Below, one piece after another: positions 16,766-25,885 of a stretch of 64,000 bases of DNA. The position numbers were made by a program, and so were the translations under genes. The stretch's first letter is position 1. Each line of letters begins with the position of its first letter. The stretch is from NCBI RefSeq assembly GCF_024181225.1, contig NZ_CP051198.1, positions 1,984,001 through 2,048,000 of the forward strand, read 5' to 3'. Under the pieces are notes generated by a model. That model saw only the letters and a list, made by a program, of their open reading frames with translations. It did not search any database and was not told the origin of the DNA. The DNA comes from Treponema sp. OMZ 787. GTDB lineage: Bacteria; Spirochaetota; Spirochaetia; Treponematales; Treponemataceae.

Positions 16766-18057
16766 TTACTATTTGCTTGCAAAATATTTTGTTTTTGTTT
16801 TGTGGTAAAATTCTTACCAGCACCAATATTAGTATTATCTGAAATATTTGAATAAGGTGAGGGAGTCTTAGCATTTTCTATCGTTTGAGCAATTGTTTCT
16901 GATACCATACCTACAGCTTTATCAAGAATTGCTCCAGCCATAGATCCAGTTGCACCACCCGCAGCTGAATTAACGATACCCTCAATAGTAGCTTCTCGCC
17001 CAGCAACTATTGATTCAACAACATATCCCGTCGAAGCTGCAAGTGCAGAACCTGCTACTGTTACGCCCAAAGAAACGCCTCCAGTTGCCGCAGCCATACC
17101 ACCTGTAACAGCTCCACCAATAAGAGATGCTACTACATCTCGTGTTGATCCACCTGCAGATAAAGTAGAAATTCCGCTAATTGCTGCTCCAATAACAGCT
17201 CCTATTCCAATATGCACCCATTCTCCCGTAGGATCAGTATATTTAATCGGGTTATTTCCGCCATAATGGTATACATTAAAGTTTACCGTATTATATATAC
17301 CTCCCTCACCTACAGAAAAACCAGCCATATAATCATTAAGTGCCGGATCGCCTGACAGCCACCTACTATACTTCGGATCAAGATACCTCGCTCCATAGTA
17401 GTATAAACCTGTCTCTTCGTCAAGCTCCTTGCCGGTAAACCTAAACGGCAGTTTATCCAATCCTGCAGCAACTTCTTCTATCCATAACTCTCCGTAGGGT
17501 GTATACTCTATGTGTTCGTACTGTCTACCTTTCCAGTCGGTTACGAACTGTGCACTTCCCAAATGGTCTGAATGGTAATAGTAACGCTTTGCTTTTTGTT
17601 CATCGTTGTCGCCTTGATTGTCCGTGTGCGTCATCTCTTTTGAAAATATGCGGGCATCTCCTGCGTCGCACGGCAAAAAAGTGTCCTCGACGTATACCCT
17701 ATACGCCTGCGGTACTTTTTTGCCTAACTCCTTGTATCTGCTCCGCCTATTTCCAAAAGGCAGTGTTTTTCTGCTTCCGTCAATCCTGTCCGTAAGCGGA
17801 AAAACCTCCGGTAATATAATTTTATTTAGTAATAACTTTATTTTGGCGGACTGCTCAATTTTGTTTTTTAGCATTACGAAGAAAACAAAATTGAACACCG
17901 CGCTTTTCAGGGCTCCGCTGTCGCTTCGGTATCTTTCCGCAGAAATTACTGCGGAAAGATGTACAGTAAAAGCAATTTTTATAAATTGCTTTTGCTCCCC
18001 TGCAATCGCTGTCCGAAAGAGGTTGTTAGGTTGTTTTAATAAATAATTACTCTTCAT
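16567..18057 (-). CDS. Orphan Rhs cassette with HNH nuclease toxin tail
   Basis: Starts in the element head (ATG 18057, with AAGGAG immediately upstream) and reads about 140 residues of element, then Rhs from MTHTDNQGDNDEQKAKRYYYH. The full Rhs core follows: YYYHSDHLGSAQFVTDW, RFTGKELDEETGLYYYGARY, LDPKYSRWLSGDPALND and NPIKYTDPTG. The tail begins with about 110 glycine/alanine-rich, membrane-like residues (IGAVIGAAISGISTLSAGG) that could help cross a membrane. It ends with an HNH motif: EWQIDHIIPKSKGG, NSYSNAQVLSRQENRLKWDN. The D-H pair and downstream N and H/N positions fit the HNH/endonuclease fold. There is no signal peptide or delivery part, so it is probably silent until recombined. A cognate cytosolic immunity gene follows. 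Confidence 0.78.
   Translation of the reverse strand: MKSNYLLKQPNNLFRTAIAGEQKQFIKIAFTVHLSAVISAERYRSDSGALKSAVFNFVFFVMLKNKIEQSAKIKLLLNKIILPEVFPLTDRIDGSRKTLPFGNRRSRYKELGKKVPQAYRVYVEDTFLPCDAGDARIFSKEMTHTDNQGDNDEQKAKRYYYHSDHLGSAQFVTDWKGRQYEHIEYTPYGELWIEEVAAGLDKLPFRFTGKELDEETGLYYYGARYLDPKYSRWLSGDPALNDYMAGFSVGEGGIYNTVNFNVYHYGGNNPIKYTDPTGEWVHIGIGAVIGAAISGISTLSAGGSTRDVVASLIGGAVTGGMAAATGGVSLGVTVAGSALAASTGYVVESIVAGREATIEGIVNSAAGGATGSMAGAILDKAVGMVSETIAQTIENAKTPSPYSNISDNTNIGAGKNFTTKQKQNILQANSNRNNGVVKSDSSGKILTKPVKTQAGVTPSQDEWQIDHIIPKSKGGTNSYSNAQVLSRQENRLKWDN
17635..18057 (-). repeat. Hairpin-mosaic element, copy 4
   Basis: Head, core and the two shared hairpins as in copy 1; the variable slot holds a 13-bp stem (17855-17867 with 17882-17894) made of a CAATTTTG arm. 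The fixed end TTTTCAAAAGA joins Rhs at the MTHTDN codons. Confidence 0.82.
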
Positions 18058-18152
18058 CTCCTTCAAATTCTTTTACTTTTCAAACCTATTTTTTTCAGTT
18101 TTTCCTATTTAAATTCATTTTTCTAGTTTACAAGATTTATACCATGTAAGCT

Positions 18153-18290
18153 TTATAAATCAATTCTATACTCTTTACCTTGATAAGTAAATTTTTCTCT
18201 CATTACATTACCGTCTGTGATTACACCAGATGTTACTTTTACAGATTTACTCATTCCTATAATAGCGGATAGTACACAACCATCAGTCAT
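18153..18290 (-). CDS. Short ORF overlapping the end of the lipoprotein gene (uncertain)
   Basis: 45 residues, MTDGCVLSAIIGMSKSVKVT and on, ending EYRIDL. Its ATG lies inside the last codons of the upstream lipoprotein gene (overlap of 8 bases), as in translational coupling. It looks protein-like, but nothing is recognised, and it may be the remnant of a longer gene cut by the next cassette. Confidence 0.3.
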   Translation of the reverse strand: MTDGCVLSAIIGMSKSVKVTSGVITDGNVMREKFTYQGKEYRIDL

Positions 18291-19353
18291 AATACTCAAA
18301 ATCACGGAAAATAGTAAACGAGCAGTTTTTATCGTTGTTATAATAAATATCTGCCTCAACCCAGTCTCCAAAATTATCATATTTTTTATAAACGGTTTTT
18401 ATTACAAGCCTTCCATCATAATATTTACTTTCAATTAATTCGCCATTTTTGTATTTTGCATCAAAAAATTTTTCCTTTACTTTATTATTTGCGGTTTGCA
18501 CGGCTTCAAGTATTTGTCCATACTCATTATACAAAAATTTCCATACACCATTCTCATTCTTTATTTCTTCGAGCCGATTATTTATTAAAAGAACTTTTTG
18601 ATTATTATAAAAGAAATAATCTTCAGTTTTTCCTTCTTTTATTGTAGAAATTAAATCCTTTTTTCCGTCCGAATGGACATAATAAGATTTACATTCTAAT
18701 ATATCATTTTTTTTATTTATGGGAATATACTCCCTTAAATCATCCTGTATTATAGTGCATTTTTCAGCCTTTTTATAATACTCTTCACTGTAAGGAATTA
18801 AGTCAATTTCGGGAACAACCCTGCTATATAAAGCGGTACACCTGTTATATGAATCATACTCATAGACAGTTTCCATTTGTCCGCCTTCACCGTAAAGAAT
18901 AGGTTCTATGCTTGATACAAGACAACCCTGCTCGTCATACTTATAACCGGCGACAAGCAGTTTTTTTCCTATATCCTCTTTTGTATAAGTTTTGCCACCC
19001 CTCTCTCCTTCATTAGCATAACTTTGAAGCACCTTACCCATTCCATATTCGGTATAGACTTTCCATACAATCAAACTTTTATGGCTGACACCGCGCTTAG
19101 CATAACTGTATGATGAAGGGAGAAAATTACTGTAGCGCCCTTTAGGTATAAAAAAATCCCAATCAAGTAAAAAGCTTCTTTCATAAAATTTATCCTTATC
19201 AAAATCGGCCACTTGCTTTGAAATTTCTTTTTCAGCATTGCGTTTAATTACTTCAGTTTTTTTAGAAACTACACCTGAAATTTTTTCTTCATCGTTTTTT
19301 TTGCATGAAAAAAACAAAGTAAAAACCATTAATAAAACACATAAATTTTTCAT
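18283..19353 (-). CDS. Lipoprotein immunity candidate for the C39-like toxin (paralogue B)
   Basis: The ATG at 19353 follows GGAGG by 7 bases. The N-terminus MKNLCVLLMVFTLFFSCKK is a lipoprotein signal with lipobox FFSC. The 340-residue mature part contains short repeats of the YD type (VYEYDSYNRC, KFLYNEYGQI, KYDNFGDWVEADIYYN) and ends FRDFEYYD. It shares this layout and the ending NWIEADVYVN...REIEYY with the lipoprotein at 20936-21994. Each follows a related C39-like toxin, so they are likely paralogous immunity proteins held at the membrane to block an exported peptidase. Family name unknown. Confidence 0.68.
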   Translation of the reverse strand: MKNLCVLLMVFTLFFSCKKNDEEKISGVVSKKTEVIKRNAEKEISKQVADFDKDKFYERSFLLDWDFFIPKGRYSNFLPSSYSYAKRGVSHKSLIVWKVYTEYGMGKVLQSYANEGERGGKTYTKEDIGKKLLVAGYKYDEQGCLVSSIEPILYGEGGQMETVYEYDSYNRCTALYSRVVPEIDLIPYSEEYYKKAEKCTIIQDDLREYIPINKKNDILECKSYYVHSDGKKDLISTIKEGKTEDYFFYNNQKVLLINNRLEEIKNENGVWKFLYNEYGQILEAVQTANNKVKEKFFDAKYKNGELIESKYYDGRLVIKTVYKKYDNFGDWVEADIYYNNDKNCSFTIFRDFEYYD

Positions 19354-19368
19354 AATCAATCCTCCAAA

Positions 19369-20913
19369 CTAATTCGGTAATAAAATATTTTTATTAAAAT
19401 TTCCATTAAATTCTACTTTGAATACATCAACACGTTGAATATAAATATTTTTATCAATTACATCACCATCCATTCCTCCCGGCTTCCAAGCATTATGGGT
19501 TGAGAGATTGCTTGTATTATTTATCTTTATCATATAATTACCATTATCATCTCTAATAATCCCATCAGTATTCATATTCACAGTATGCCCACTTGAAAGC
19601 CTTATTGTAACAGCATAAGTATCAAAAGAATTTTTATACTCTTCTAGAGCTACTCCATATTCATTTAATGTTAGATTTGTTAGACTTTTATCAAATTTTA
19701 ACATATTTCCACTCCCTTCTCCTATTCTATTCACTAATTTTGGCCCACTATTCCAACGGTCAAGTAAATTTTTATCTTCGCCAACAAATATATTATTTTT
19801 TGCTGTTCTATTTGCACTAAGAAGCGTAATATCTTCAGAAATTCCTATTGCATTTCCAATCCGAGTATATGCCGTTAAAACACATCCATAGCCCTTAATA
19901 GTAAGACTGCTTTTACCAAGGGGTTCCTTGCCACCGCTTTCTTGAAACAACGTTGTACTAACATCCAGTATTTTATCCCCATCCGGATCCACATACTTCA
20001 CCGGATTATTCCCTGCATAGTTATACACATGAAGGTTTACAACATTAAACACACCGCCAAGTCCCGGCAAGTTTTCATTATGTTTTTTAGCCTCATCATC
20101 TATCGGAGCTTTAGGTATGTAATCATTAAGTGCAGGGTCGCCTGACAACCACCTCGAATATTTCGGGTCAAGATACCTAGCTCCATAGTAGTACAATCCC
20201 GTCTCCTCGTCAAGCTCTTTACCGGTAAACCTAAAAGGAAGTTTATCAATTCCGGGAGCTGTCTCCTCTATCCAGAGTTCTCCGTAAGGTGTGTACTCTA
20301 TATGCTCGTATTGCTTACCACGCCAATCTGTTACAAATTGCGCACTTCCAAGGTGGTCTGAATGGTAGTAGTAACGCTTTGTCTTTTGTTCATCGTTATC
20401 TCTTTGGTTTTCCGTATGTGTCATCTCTTTTGAAAATATACGGGCATCTACTGCGTCGCACGGCAAAAAAGAGTCCTCGACGTATACCCGATACGCCTGC
20501 GGTACTTTTTTGCCTAACTCCTTGTACCTGCTCCGTCTATTTTCAAAAGTCCTGTCAGTGGAGTTACTTAGTAAATTTAAAAGCTTACCCCCCGATGTTT
20601 TGCCGAATGGCAAAACTCGAAGCTCAAAGGTGCTTACGCCCCTTTGAGCGGCGGACTGCTGACACTTGTGTACTATCATAATTATGTAAAAGTACACAAG
20701 TGCAGGCATCGCGCTTGCTTCGAAGCTGCGCCTATCGGCTTGCTGCACCAATACCGCTCTAATCTTTTTGCTGCATTTGTCTTCATGGGCAAGGATCTTC
20801 CCTCCGGTCAGAGCTTGCTTTTTGATTATGCAAACCGCAAAAAGGATTTCTGCTTCAATCGCTGTCCGAATGAGATAATTAGGCTGTGAACAAATACAAA
20901 GTTTTGGTTTCAT
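19369..20913 (-). CDS. Orphan Rhs cassette with C39-like cysteine-peptidase toxin
   Basis: About 160 element residues lead in frame into Rhs at MTHTENQRDNDEQKTKRYYYH, followed by the full Rhs core to NPVKYVDPDG. The 205-residue tail has TLFQESGG, then GYGCVLTAYTRIGNAIG (candidate catalytic Cys), SSGHTVNMN (candidate His) and NNTSNLSTHNAWKPGG, in the order expected of C39/papain-fold peptidases. This is motif-level inference. The tail is homologous to that of the neighbouring cassette ending at 22019. There is no signal peptide and no convincing ribosome-binding site before the ATG. The gene downstream is a lipoprotein, fitting a toxin that acts outside the cytoplasm. Confidence 0.75.
   Translation of the reverse strand: MKPKLCICSQPNYLIRTAIEAEILFAVCIIKKQALTGGKILAHEDKCSKKIRAVLVQQADRRSFEASAMPALVYFYIIMIVHKCQQSAAQRGVSTFELRVLPFGKTSGGKLLNLLSNSTDRTFENRRSRYKELGKKVPQAYRVYVEDSFLPCDAVDARIFSKEMTHTENQRDNDEQKTKRYYYHSDHLGSAQFVTDWRGKQYEHIEYTPYGELWIEETAPGIDKLPFRFTGKELDEETGLYYYGARYLDPKYSRWLSGDPALNDYIPKAPIDDEAKKHNENLPGLGGVFNVVNLHVYNYAGNNPVKYVDPDGDKILDVSTTLFQESGGKEPLGKSSLTIKGYGCVLTAYTRIGNAIGISEDITLLSANRTAKNNIFVGEDKNLLDRWNSGPKLVNRIGEGSGNMLKFDKSLTNLTLNEYGVALEEYKNSFDTYAVTIRLSSGHTVNMNTDGIIRDDNGNYMIKINNTSNLSTHNAWKPGGMDGDVIDKNIYIQRVDVFKVEFNGNFNKNILLPN
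20425..20913 (-). repeat. Hairpin-mosaic element, copy 5
   Basis: Carries the second head type (EAEILFAVC at protein level) and a different first half. The variable slot has an 11-bp stem of CACTTGTGTAC (20663-20673) with its complement (20692-20702). It also has the GTTTTGCC/GGCAAAAC hairpin and the standard TTTTCAAAAGA end joined at MTHTEN. Confidence 0.82.
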
Positions 20914-20935
20914 AGTTTTATTATAACACTATAAT

Positions 20936-21994
20936 TTAATAATATTCTATTTCTCTTAATATGCTATATGACATTTCTTCATCATCATTGACATACACAT
21001 CAGCTTCAATCCAATTTCCATAACTATCATGTTTTGTAAATAAATAGTGTTCAATATAATTTGGATTTCCAAAATCAAAGACAGCACCAAGTATTCTATC
21101 ATTGCCATCATATTCAATATTCGAACATGACCAGCCTCTATAGCTATTAGGTTTTATTTCCTGCAATAAGTTTTTTTCATTAAAATAAAATAAAAAGGTT
21201 GAATCTAAGTCCGGAATATTGACAGCTTCTCCGATTTTCATTTTTTCTATAAGCGTATCCAATGAAGAGTATTTATATACAAGCTTATTTTCTTCAACTA
21301 GTTTTTTATCTTTAGAATCATGGTCGTATATTGAACATAGTAATCTATCTTCTACACCGTCAATCTCTATATATTCGTACAATCTATATCCACGGCTTTT
21401 TTTTGACTCTAATTCCTTATAAAAATTTTCTGTAAAGGGCGGTATATCAACATTCAATGTTGAATAATTAGTGCGGATCATACGGTCTTTTTCATCATAT
21501 TCATTAATATTCCAAGGATAAATATTTATATACGGCACATCTTCCAGTTCTATTAAAACTTGCCCGGTTTTATTAAACAGCTTTGCAATCTTTAATTCAG
21601 CCTTGCCTACATCATCAAGAGTATATACTCGTCCCCAATTATCACCATCAGTAGAAAACTCCTCTATCATTCTTTCTATCCCTTTTTTTGCCCATCTTTT
21701 TCTAGAAATCAAACTTTTATATTTAGGACCGTTTTTAAGATGATCAGGTTCGGTAGGAAATAAAGAAATAGAACCTTCTAAAGGTAATGTAAGATCATAA
21801 TCAGGTTGTTTGACTTTTTTTGAGCTTTTCTCATCAACTTCAAGAGAATCTTGATTATTTTTGTCGCTCATTCCAAGAATACCGGAATCAGGTTTTTCTT
21901 TTACAAGTTCGTTAGAATCAATATTAGATTTCTCATCATTACAAGAAGACAATATAAACAAAGTAAACCAAAATAAGATAATTTTTTTCATCAT
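20936..21994 (-). CDS. Lipoprotein immunity candidate for the C39-like toxin (paralogue A)
   Basis: 352 residues. MMKKIILFWFTLFILSSCND gives a lipoprotein signal with lipobox LSSC, after AGAGG upstream. A charged linker of about 50 residues precedes a domain with YD-like motifs (INEYDEKDRMIRT, IEYDGNDRIL) and the ending KHDSYGNWIEADVYVNDDEE. It is a diverged paralogue of the protein at 18283-19353. It starts 24 bases after the stop of a C39-like Rhs cassette. Likely a membrane-tethered immunity protein; the family is not recognised. Confidence 0.7.
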   Translation of the reverse strand: MMKKIILFWFTLFILSSCNDEKSNIDSNELVKEKPDSGILGMSDKNNQDSLEVDEKSSKKVKQPDYDLTLPLEGSISLFPTEPDHLKNGPKYKSLISRKRWAKKGIERMIEEFSTDGDNWGRVYTLDDVGKAELKIAKLFNKTGQVLIELEDVPYINIYPWNINEYDEKDRMIRTNYSTLNVDIPPFTENFYKELESKKSRGYRLYEYIEIDGVEDRLLCSIYDHDSKDKKLVEENKLVYKYSSLDTLIEKMKIGEAVNIPDLDSTFLFYFNEKNLLQEIKPNSYRGWSCSNIEYDGNDRILGAVFDFGNPNYIEHYLFTKHDSYGNWIEADVYVNDDEEMSYSILREIEYY

Positions 21995-22018
21995 GTAATA
22001 CCTCTCTCTAAATAAAAT

Positions 22019-23787
22019 TTATTCACTAATTGAAAAAATATCAATACGTAAAATATAATCACTATTATCAATAACATCACTAGTCATTCCATTAGGTCTC
22101 CAATAATTGTGATTAGAATTTTCACTTGTATTATTTATTTTTAATGTATAATTTCCATTGCTGTCTTTTTGAATTCCATCAGAATTTAAGTTGACTGTAT
22201 GACCACTGCTTAAGCGAATTGTAACCGCATAAGTCCTATCTGATGATTTCAAATTTTCCAATAACTTACCATAAAAATTAAGAGAACTTCCTTGTACACT
22301 AAAAGCAAATTCTGAAGTAGTTCCATCAGTAAATATTGAAGCGATAAAATTTATAAGCTCAGGTCCGCTGGAGTTATTACAAAGCAAATTCTCATTAACA
22401 CCCTCATAAATAGAATAAGCTGTAGCAAATAGATTTGATGATTCTACATTAATAAAATCATTATCGAGATAGTCGTATTCTTCTCTTATAATAGCATTTG
22501 CAATTCTAGTATAAGCAGTTAACACACATCCATATCCAGCAATAGTTCCACCATTCCATCCAAGGCGAGTATTACCACCGCTTTCCTGAAACAACGTTGT
22601 ACTAACATCCAGTATTTTTTCCCCATCCGGATCCACATACTTAACCGGATTATTTCCTGCATAATGATACACATGAAGATTGACGGTATTAAAAACACCT
22701 CCCATTCCCGGCAGGTTCTCGTTGTGTTTCTTTGCTTCGTCATCAATGGGAGCCTTTGGTATGTAATCGTTTAATGCAGGATCCCCGCTTAACCACCGAC
22801 TATACTTCGGATTCAAGTACCTTGCTCCATAGTAGTATAAACCTGTTTCTTCGTCAAGTTCCTTGCCTGTGAACCTAAACGGTAATTTATCCAACCCAGC
22901 GGCAACTTCTTCTATCCACAATTCGCCGTAGGGTGTGTATTCAATATGCTCGTACTGTCTGCCTTTCCAGTCAGTTACGAATTGCGCACTGCCGAGGTGA
23001 TCACTGTGGTAATAATATCTTTTAACTTTTTGCTCTTCGTTGTCGCCGTAGTTGTCGGTATGCGTCATTGCCGTTACAAGGCGGCTGTTACCTACAAATA
23101 TGTGTTTGTGCACTCGCAAGCCTTGCGCGTTGTTTTGGTCTTGTGTTGGTATATGTATCGTGAAAAAGTTATTAAAGTATAGCGTTTCACTTCTGCCCTC
23201 ATCGGTGTATTTAAGCGCTCTTTGTCCGTCGTCTCCGTAGCGGTAGTGTACAGTAAAGTTGCGGTCGCTTGATTTGGTTAATAAGTTACGCTCGTTCCAG
23301 GTGTAGTTGCGCCTGTAAGCAAAAAGGTCTTGCGGGTTTGTTTGCTCGGTTTCTTTAGGTGCGTCAAGACCGAAGCCGTAGTCTGTGCCGTATGCGTCAT
23401 CTCTTTTGAAAATATGCGGGCATCTCCTGCGTCGCTACGCAAAAATAAATGCTCGACGTATACCAGATACGCCTCCGCTTTATTTTTACTAGGCTCCTTG
23501 TATCTGCTCCACCTATTTTCAAAAGTCCTGTCAGTGGGGCTGTCTAGTAATGAGTTTGTTTTGGCGGACTGCTCAATTTTGTTTTTTAGCATTACGAAGA
23601 AAACAAAATTGAACACCGCGCTTTCCGCTCCAATCTTTTTGCTGCATTTGTCTTCACAGGCAAGGCTCTTCCCTCCGGTCAGAGCTTGCTTTTTGCTTAA
23701 ACACACCGCAAAAAGGATTTCTGCTTCAATCGCTGTCCGAGAAGTGAGATAGTTAGGTTGTGAATAAATACAAAGTTTTAGTTTCAT
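22019..23787 (-). pseudogene. Frameshifted Rhs cassette with C39-like toxin tail
   Basis: The element head opens at ATG 23787 and runs in frame to IFSKEMTH, but the Rhs part that follows is in another frame. The Rhs frame reads DAYGTDYGFGLDAPKETEQ from about 23400 and is open to the stop at 22019. The junction has GATGACGCATACGG where intact genes have GACGTATACGG. A ribosome entering at the head would stop at 23278. The Rhs core is complete, and the tail resembles the neighbouring C39-like toxin: GYGCVLTAYTRIANAI, SSGHTVNLN, NYWRPNG. It could be restored by recombination or read from an internal TTG (23119), but as it stands it looks broken. Confidence 0.7.
23401..23787 (-). repeat. Hairpin-mosaic element, copy 6
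   Basis: Second head type with a 3-base insertion (LTSRTAI). The variable slot has the CAATTTTG hairpin also seen in copies 4 and 10. The TTTTCAAAAGA end joins Rhs at the AYGTDYG codons, out of frame. Confidence 0.8.
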
Positions 23788-23905
23788 AGTTTATGTTAAC
23801 TCAATAATTTTGTAAAATATTATCAAAACACAAAGGAATCTATTCAGTGATAAACATTTAAGTTGACTGTATGATATATTTCACTAATTGGTTACAAAAA
23901 TAATC

Positions 23906-24514
23906 TTACTCCTTCTTATATAAATCTTTGAAAGGCAAAGTCCAATTTTCCCCATAATAATGGGTATATGCAATTTCAAAATCAATATTTTCCAAAGTTG
24001 ATCCTGACAATTTTTCGATTTGAATAATTGCTTCACATTTTAAAATAATCGTACTGATAGGAATAGGATAAAGCCCCGCTTTTTGTCCATTTAGTTTTAA
24101 ACACATTAAAATTCTATCAACATAATTAAGAAATTCATCTTCAAAGACAAAATATATATAAGTTCCGTCTATAGTATATTCAAATTTTGGTTTATACAAA
24201 GAATCTTGAAGCTGTCCATTTTCTATTTTTATAATATGAAAAATATTACTTTCATCTTCATACAGTAAACAATCAGAGGATTCTGCAATACAGTGTATAA
24301 ATGATGGAATTAATGAATTTCCTTTTATCCTTTTAAATTCATTTATAATTTCTTTTGGTGCTATATGCTCCTTAAAATCAAAATAAGTGTCCTCAGATAA
24401 TAATTTTACATATACCGCATTTTCATTGACTTCACATCTGCTCATAATAAACAAGATAAATATAATGAGCATTATAATTAAAAGGAATAATTCTTTTTTT
24501 ATATTTTTATACAT
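23906..24514 (-). CDS. Membrane-anchored protein, probable immunity partner
   Basis: 202 residues with one N-terminal membrane segment (LFLLIIMLIIFILFIMSRC), which may be an uncleaved anchor or a lipoprotein signal (the Cys follows MSR, a poor lipobox). The rest is soluble and unrecognised. It starts 4 bases after the stop of the Rhs cassette ending at 24518, the standard place for an immunity gene. An extracytoplasmic location is likely. Confidence 0.6.
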   Translation of the reverse strand: MYKNIKKELFLLIIMLIIFILFIMSRCEVNENAVYVKLLSEDTYFDFKEHIAPKEIINEFKRIKGNSLIPSFIHCIAESSDCLLYEDESNIFHIIKIENGQLQDSLYKPKFEYTIDGTYIYFVFEDEFLNYVDRILMCLKLNGQKAGLYPIPISTIILKCEAIIQIEKLSGSTLENIDFEIAYTHYYGENWTLPFKDLYKKE

Positions 24515-24517
24515 ATA

Positions 24518-25858
24518 TTATCTCTCATACTCCTCAATTATTTGACTGAGTAAATCCAACGTATCCTTATCTATACCGGAAGTTGTCGGAACTTGCCCCT
24601 CTGCTTTTGAAGATAAATGATTAAATAATCCATCTGTAAAATTAGCTTCAACAGGATTTAGAAAAAAGGCCAACCCAAAACTTATAGCAGCAAAAGCTAA
24701 TTTGTTTGCATCTTCTCCTTTAAGAAAATCTATAAAATTATTTAAGTTATAAAAACCATTATATATTGATTTATCATCACCTAGTGGATCGTTAGCAAAA
24801 AATGAAGATTTTAAGTGTTTAGTATTTGATATAAAAAGTAATCTAATATTAGATTCACCTTCCATTTTAAATACATCATAATTCTTGCCATCAAGATTTA
24901 TATTAAATCGTTTCAAAGTAACTGTAGTTATAGTTTGCGCCTCAATACCTCCTTGTCTAATTTCTATGATATCTTTTGTTCCTGATAAACTATAAGAGTG
25001 ATTTTTTATAGTATTTGTCTCTCTTGTTGCCCTATAATGTTCAGTATTTATAGAAAATACTGCATAACAATTTCTAAGATCAGGATTATATAAACTATTA
25101 TAATGAATATCTCCATCCTCAGCTCTATTCCATGTTATTTTCCCATCCGGATCAGTATACTTAACAGGATTATTCCCGGCATAATGATACACATGCAAGT
25201 TTACAACATTAAACACGCCTCCCATGCCCGGCAGGTTCTCGTTGTGTTTCTTCGCTTCGTCATTTACAGGAGCTTGCGGTATGTAATCATTTAACGCAGG
25301 GTCTCCTGACAGCCACCTACTATACTTCTGATCAAGATACCTCGCTCCATAGTAATACAGTCCCGTTTCCTCTTTTGAAAATATACGGGCATCTCCTGCG
25401 TCGCACGGCAAAAAAGTGTCCTCGACGTATACCCGATACGCCTGCGGTACTTTTTTGCCTAACTCCTTGTATCTGCTCCGCCTATTTTCAAAAGTCCTGT
25501 CAGTGGAGTTACTTAGTAAATTTAAAAGTTTAATCCCCGATGTTTTGCCGAATGGCAAAACTCGAAGCTCAAAGGTGCCTAAGCAGCTTTGAGCGGCGGA
25601 CTGCTGACACTTGTGTACTATCATAATTATGTAAAAGTACACAAATACCGGCATCGCGCTTGCTTCGAAGCTGCGCCTATCGGCTTGCTGCACCAATACC
25701 GCTCCAATCTTTTTGCTGTATTTATCTTCACAGGCAAGGCTCTTTCCTCCGGTCAGAGCTTGCTTTTTGTTTAAACACACCGCAAAAAGGATTTCTGCTT
25801 CAATCGCTGTCCGAAAGAGATAGTTGGGCTTTGGAAAAATGCAAGGTTTTGGTTTCAT
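24518..25858 (-). CDS. Orphan Rhs cassette with unrecognised toxin tail
   Basis: About 163 element residues, then a junction straight into EETGLYYYGARYLD, so the YYYHSDHLGS and RFTGKEL blocks are absent, and the cassette has the shortest Rhs core among the in-frame C-terminal cassettes. After NPVKYTDPDG the 230-residue tail begins KITWNRAEDGDIHYNSLYNP; it includes SYSLSGTKDIIEIRQGG, a hydrophobic stretch LAFAAISFGLAFFLNP and a charged C-terminal helix. No catalytic motif was identified. No signal peptide and no clear ribosome-binding site. Its partner downstream is membrane-anchored, suggesting the toxin acts in the envelope. Confidence 0.62.
   Translation of the reverse strand: MKPKPCIFPKPNYLFRTAIEAEILFAVCLNKKQALTGGKSLACEDKYSKKIGAVLVQQADRRSFEASAMPVFVYFYIIMIVHKCQQSAAQSCLGTFELRVLPFGKTSGIKLLNLLSNSTDRTFENRRSRYKELGKKVPQAYRVYVEDTFLPCDAGDARIFSKEETGLYYYGARYLDQKYSRWLSGDPALNDYIPQAPVNDEAKKHNENLPGMGGVFNVVNLHVYHYAGNNPVKYTDPDGKITWNRAEDGDIHYNSLYNPDLRNCYAVFSINTEHYRATRETNTIKNHSYSLSGTKDIIEIRQGGIEAQTITTVTLKRFNINLDGKNYDVFKMEGESNIRLLFISNTKHLKSSFFANDPLGDDKSIYNGFYNLNNFIDFLKGEDANKLAFAAISFGLAFFLNPVEANFTDGLFNHLSSKAEGQVPTTSGIDKDTLDLLSQIIEEYER
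25370..25858 (-). repeat. Hairpin-mosaic element, copy 7, with a chimeric hairpin
   Basis: Second head type. In the variable slot one arm is CACTTGTGTAC (25608-25618), as in copy 5, while the other is GTACACAAATACCGGC (25637-25652), as in copies 1 and 8; only the inner bases can pair. The TTTTCAAAAGA end joins Rhs at the EETGLYYY codons. Confidence 0.82.
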
Positions 25859-25885
25859 AATATTTTTAACACTTAGCTATTTTAA

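Noticed and set aside
17720..18035. GCCTAAC and GTTAGGT boxes flanking palindromic DNA, as in integron attC sites
   Set aside because: The boxes are about 300 bases apart, not conserved in all copies (ATTAGGC, GTTTGGC), and no integrase is in the window. The boxes may be plain codon content of the head.
23385..23420. Programmed frameshifting at TTTTCAAAAGA to restore the cassette at 22019-23787
   Set aside because: The sequence is not a canonical slippery heptamer, and the same end is used in frame in other copies, so a junction accident is simpler.
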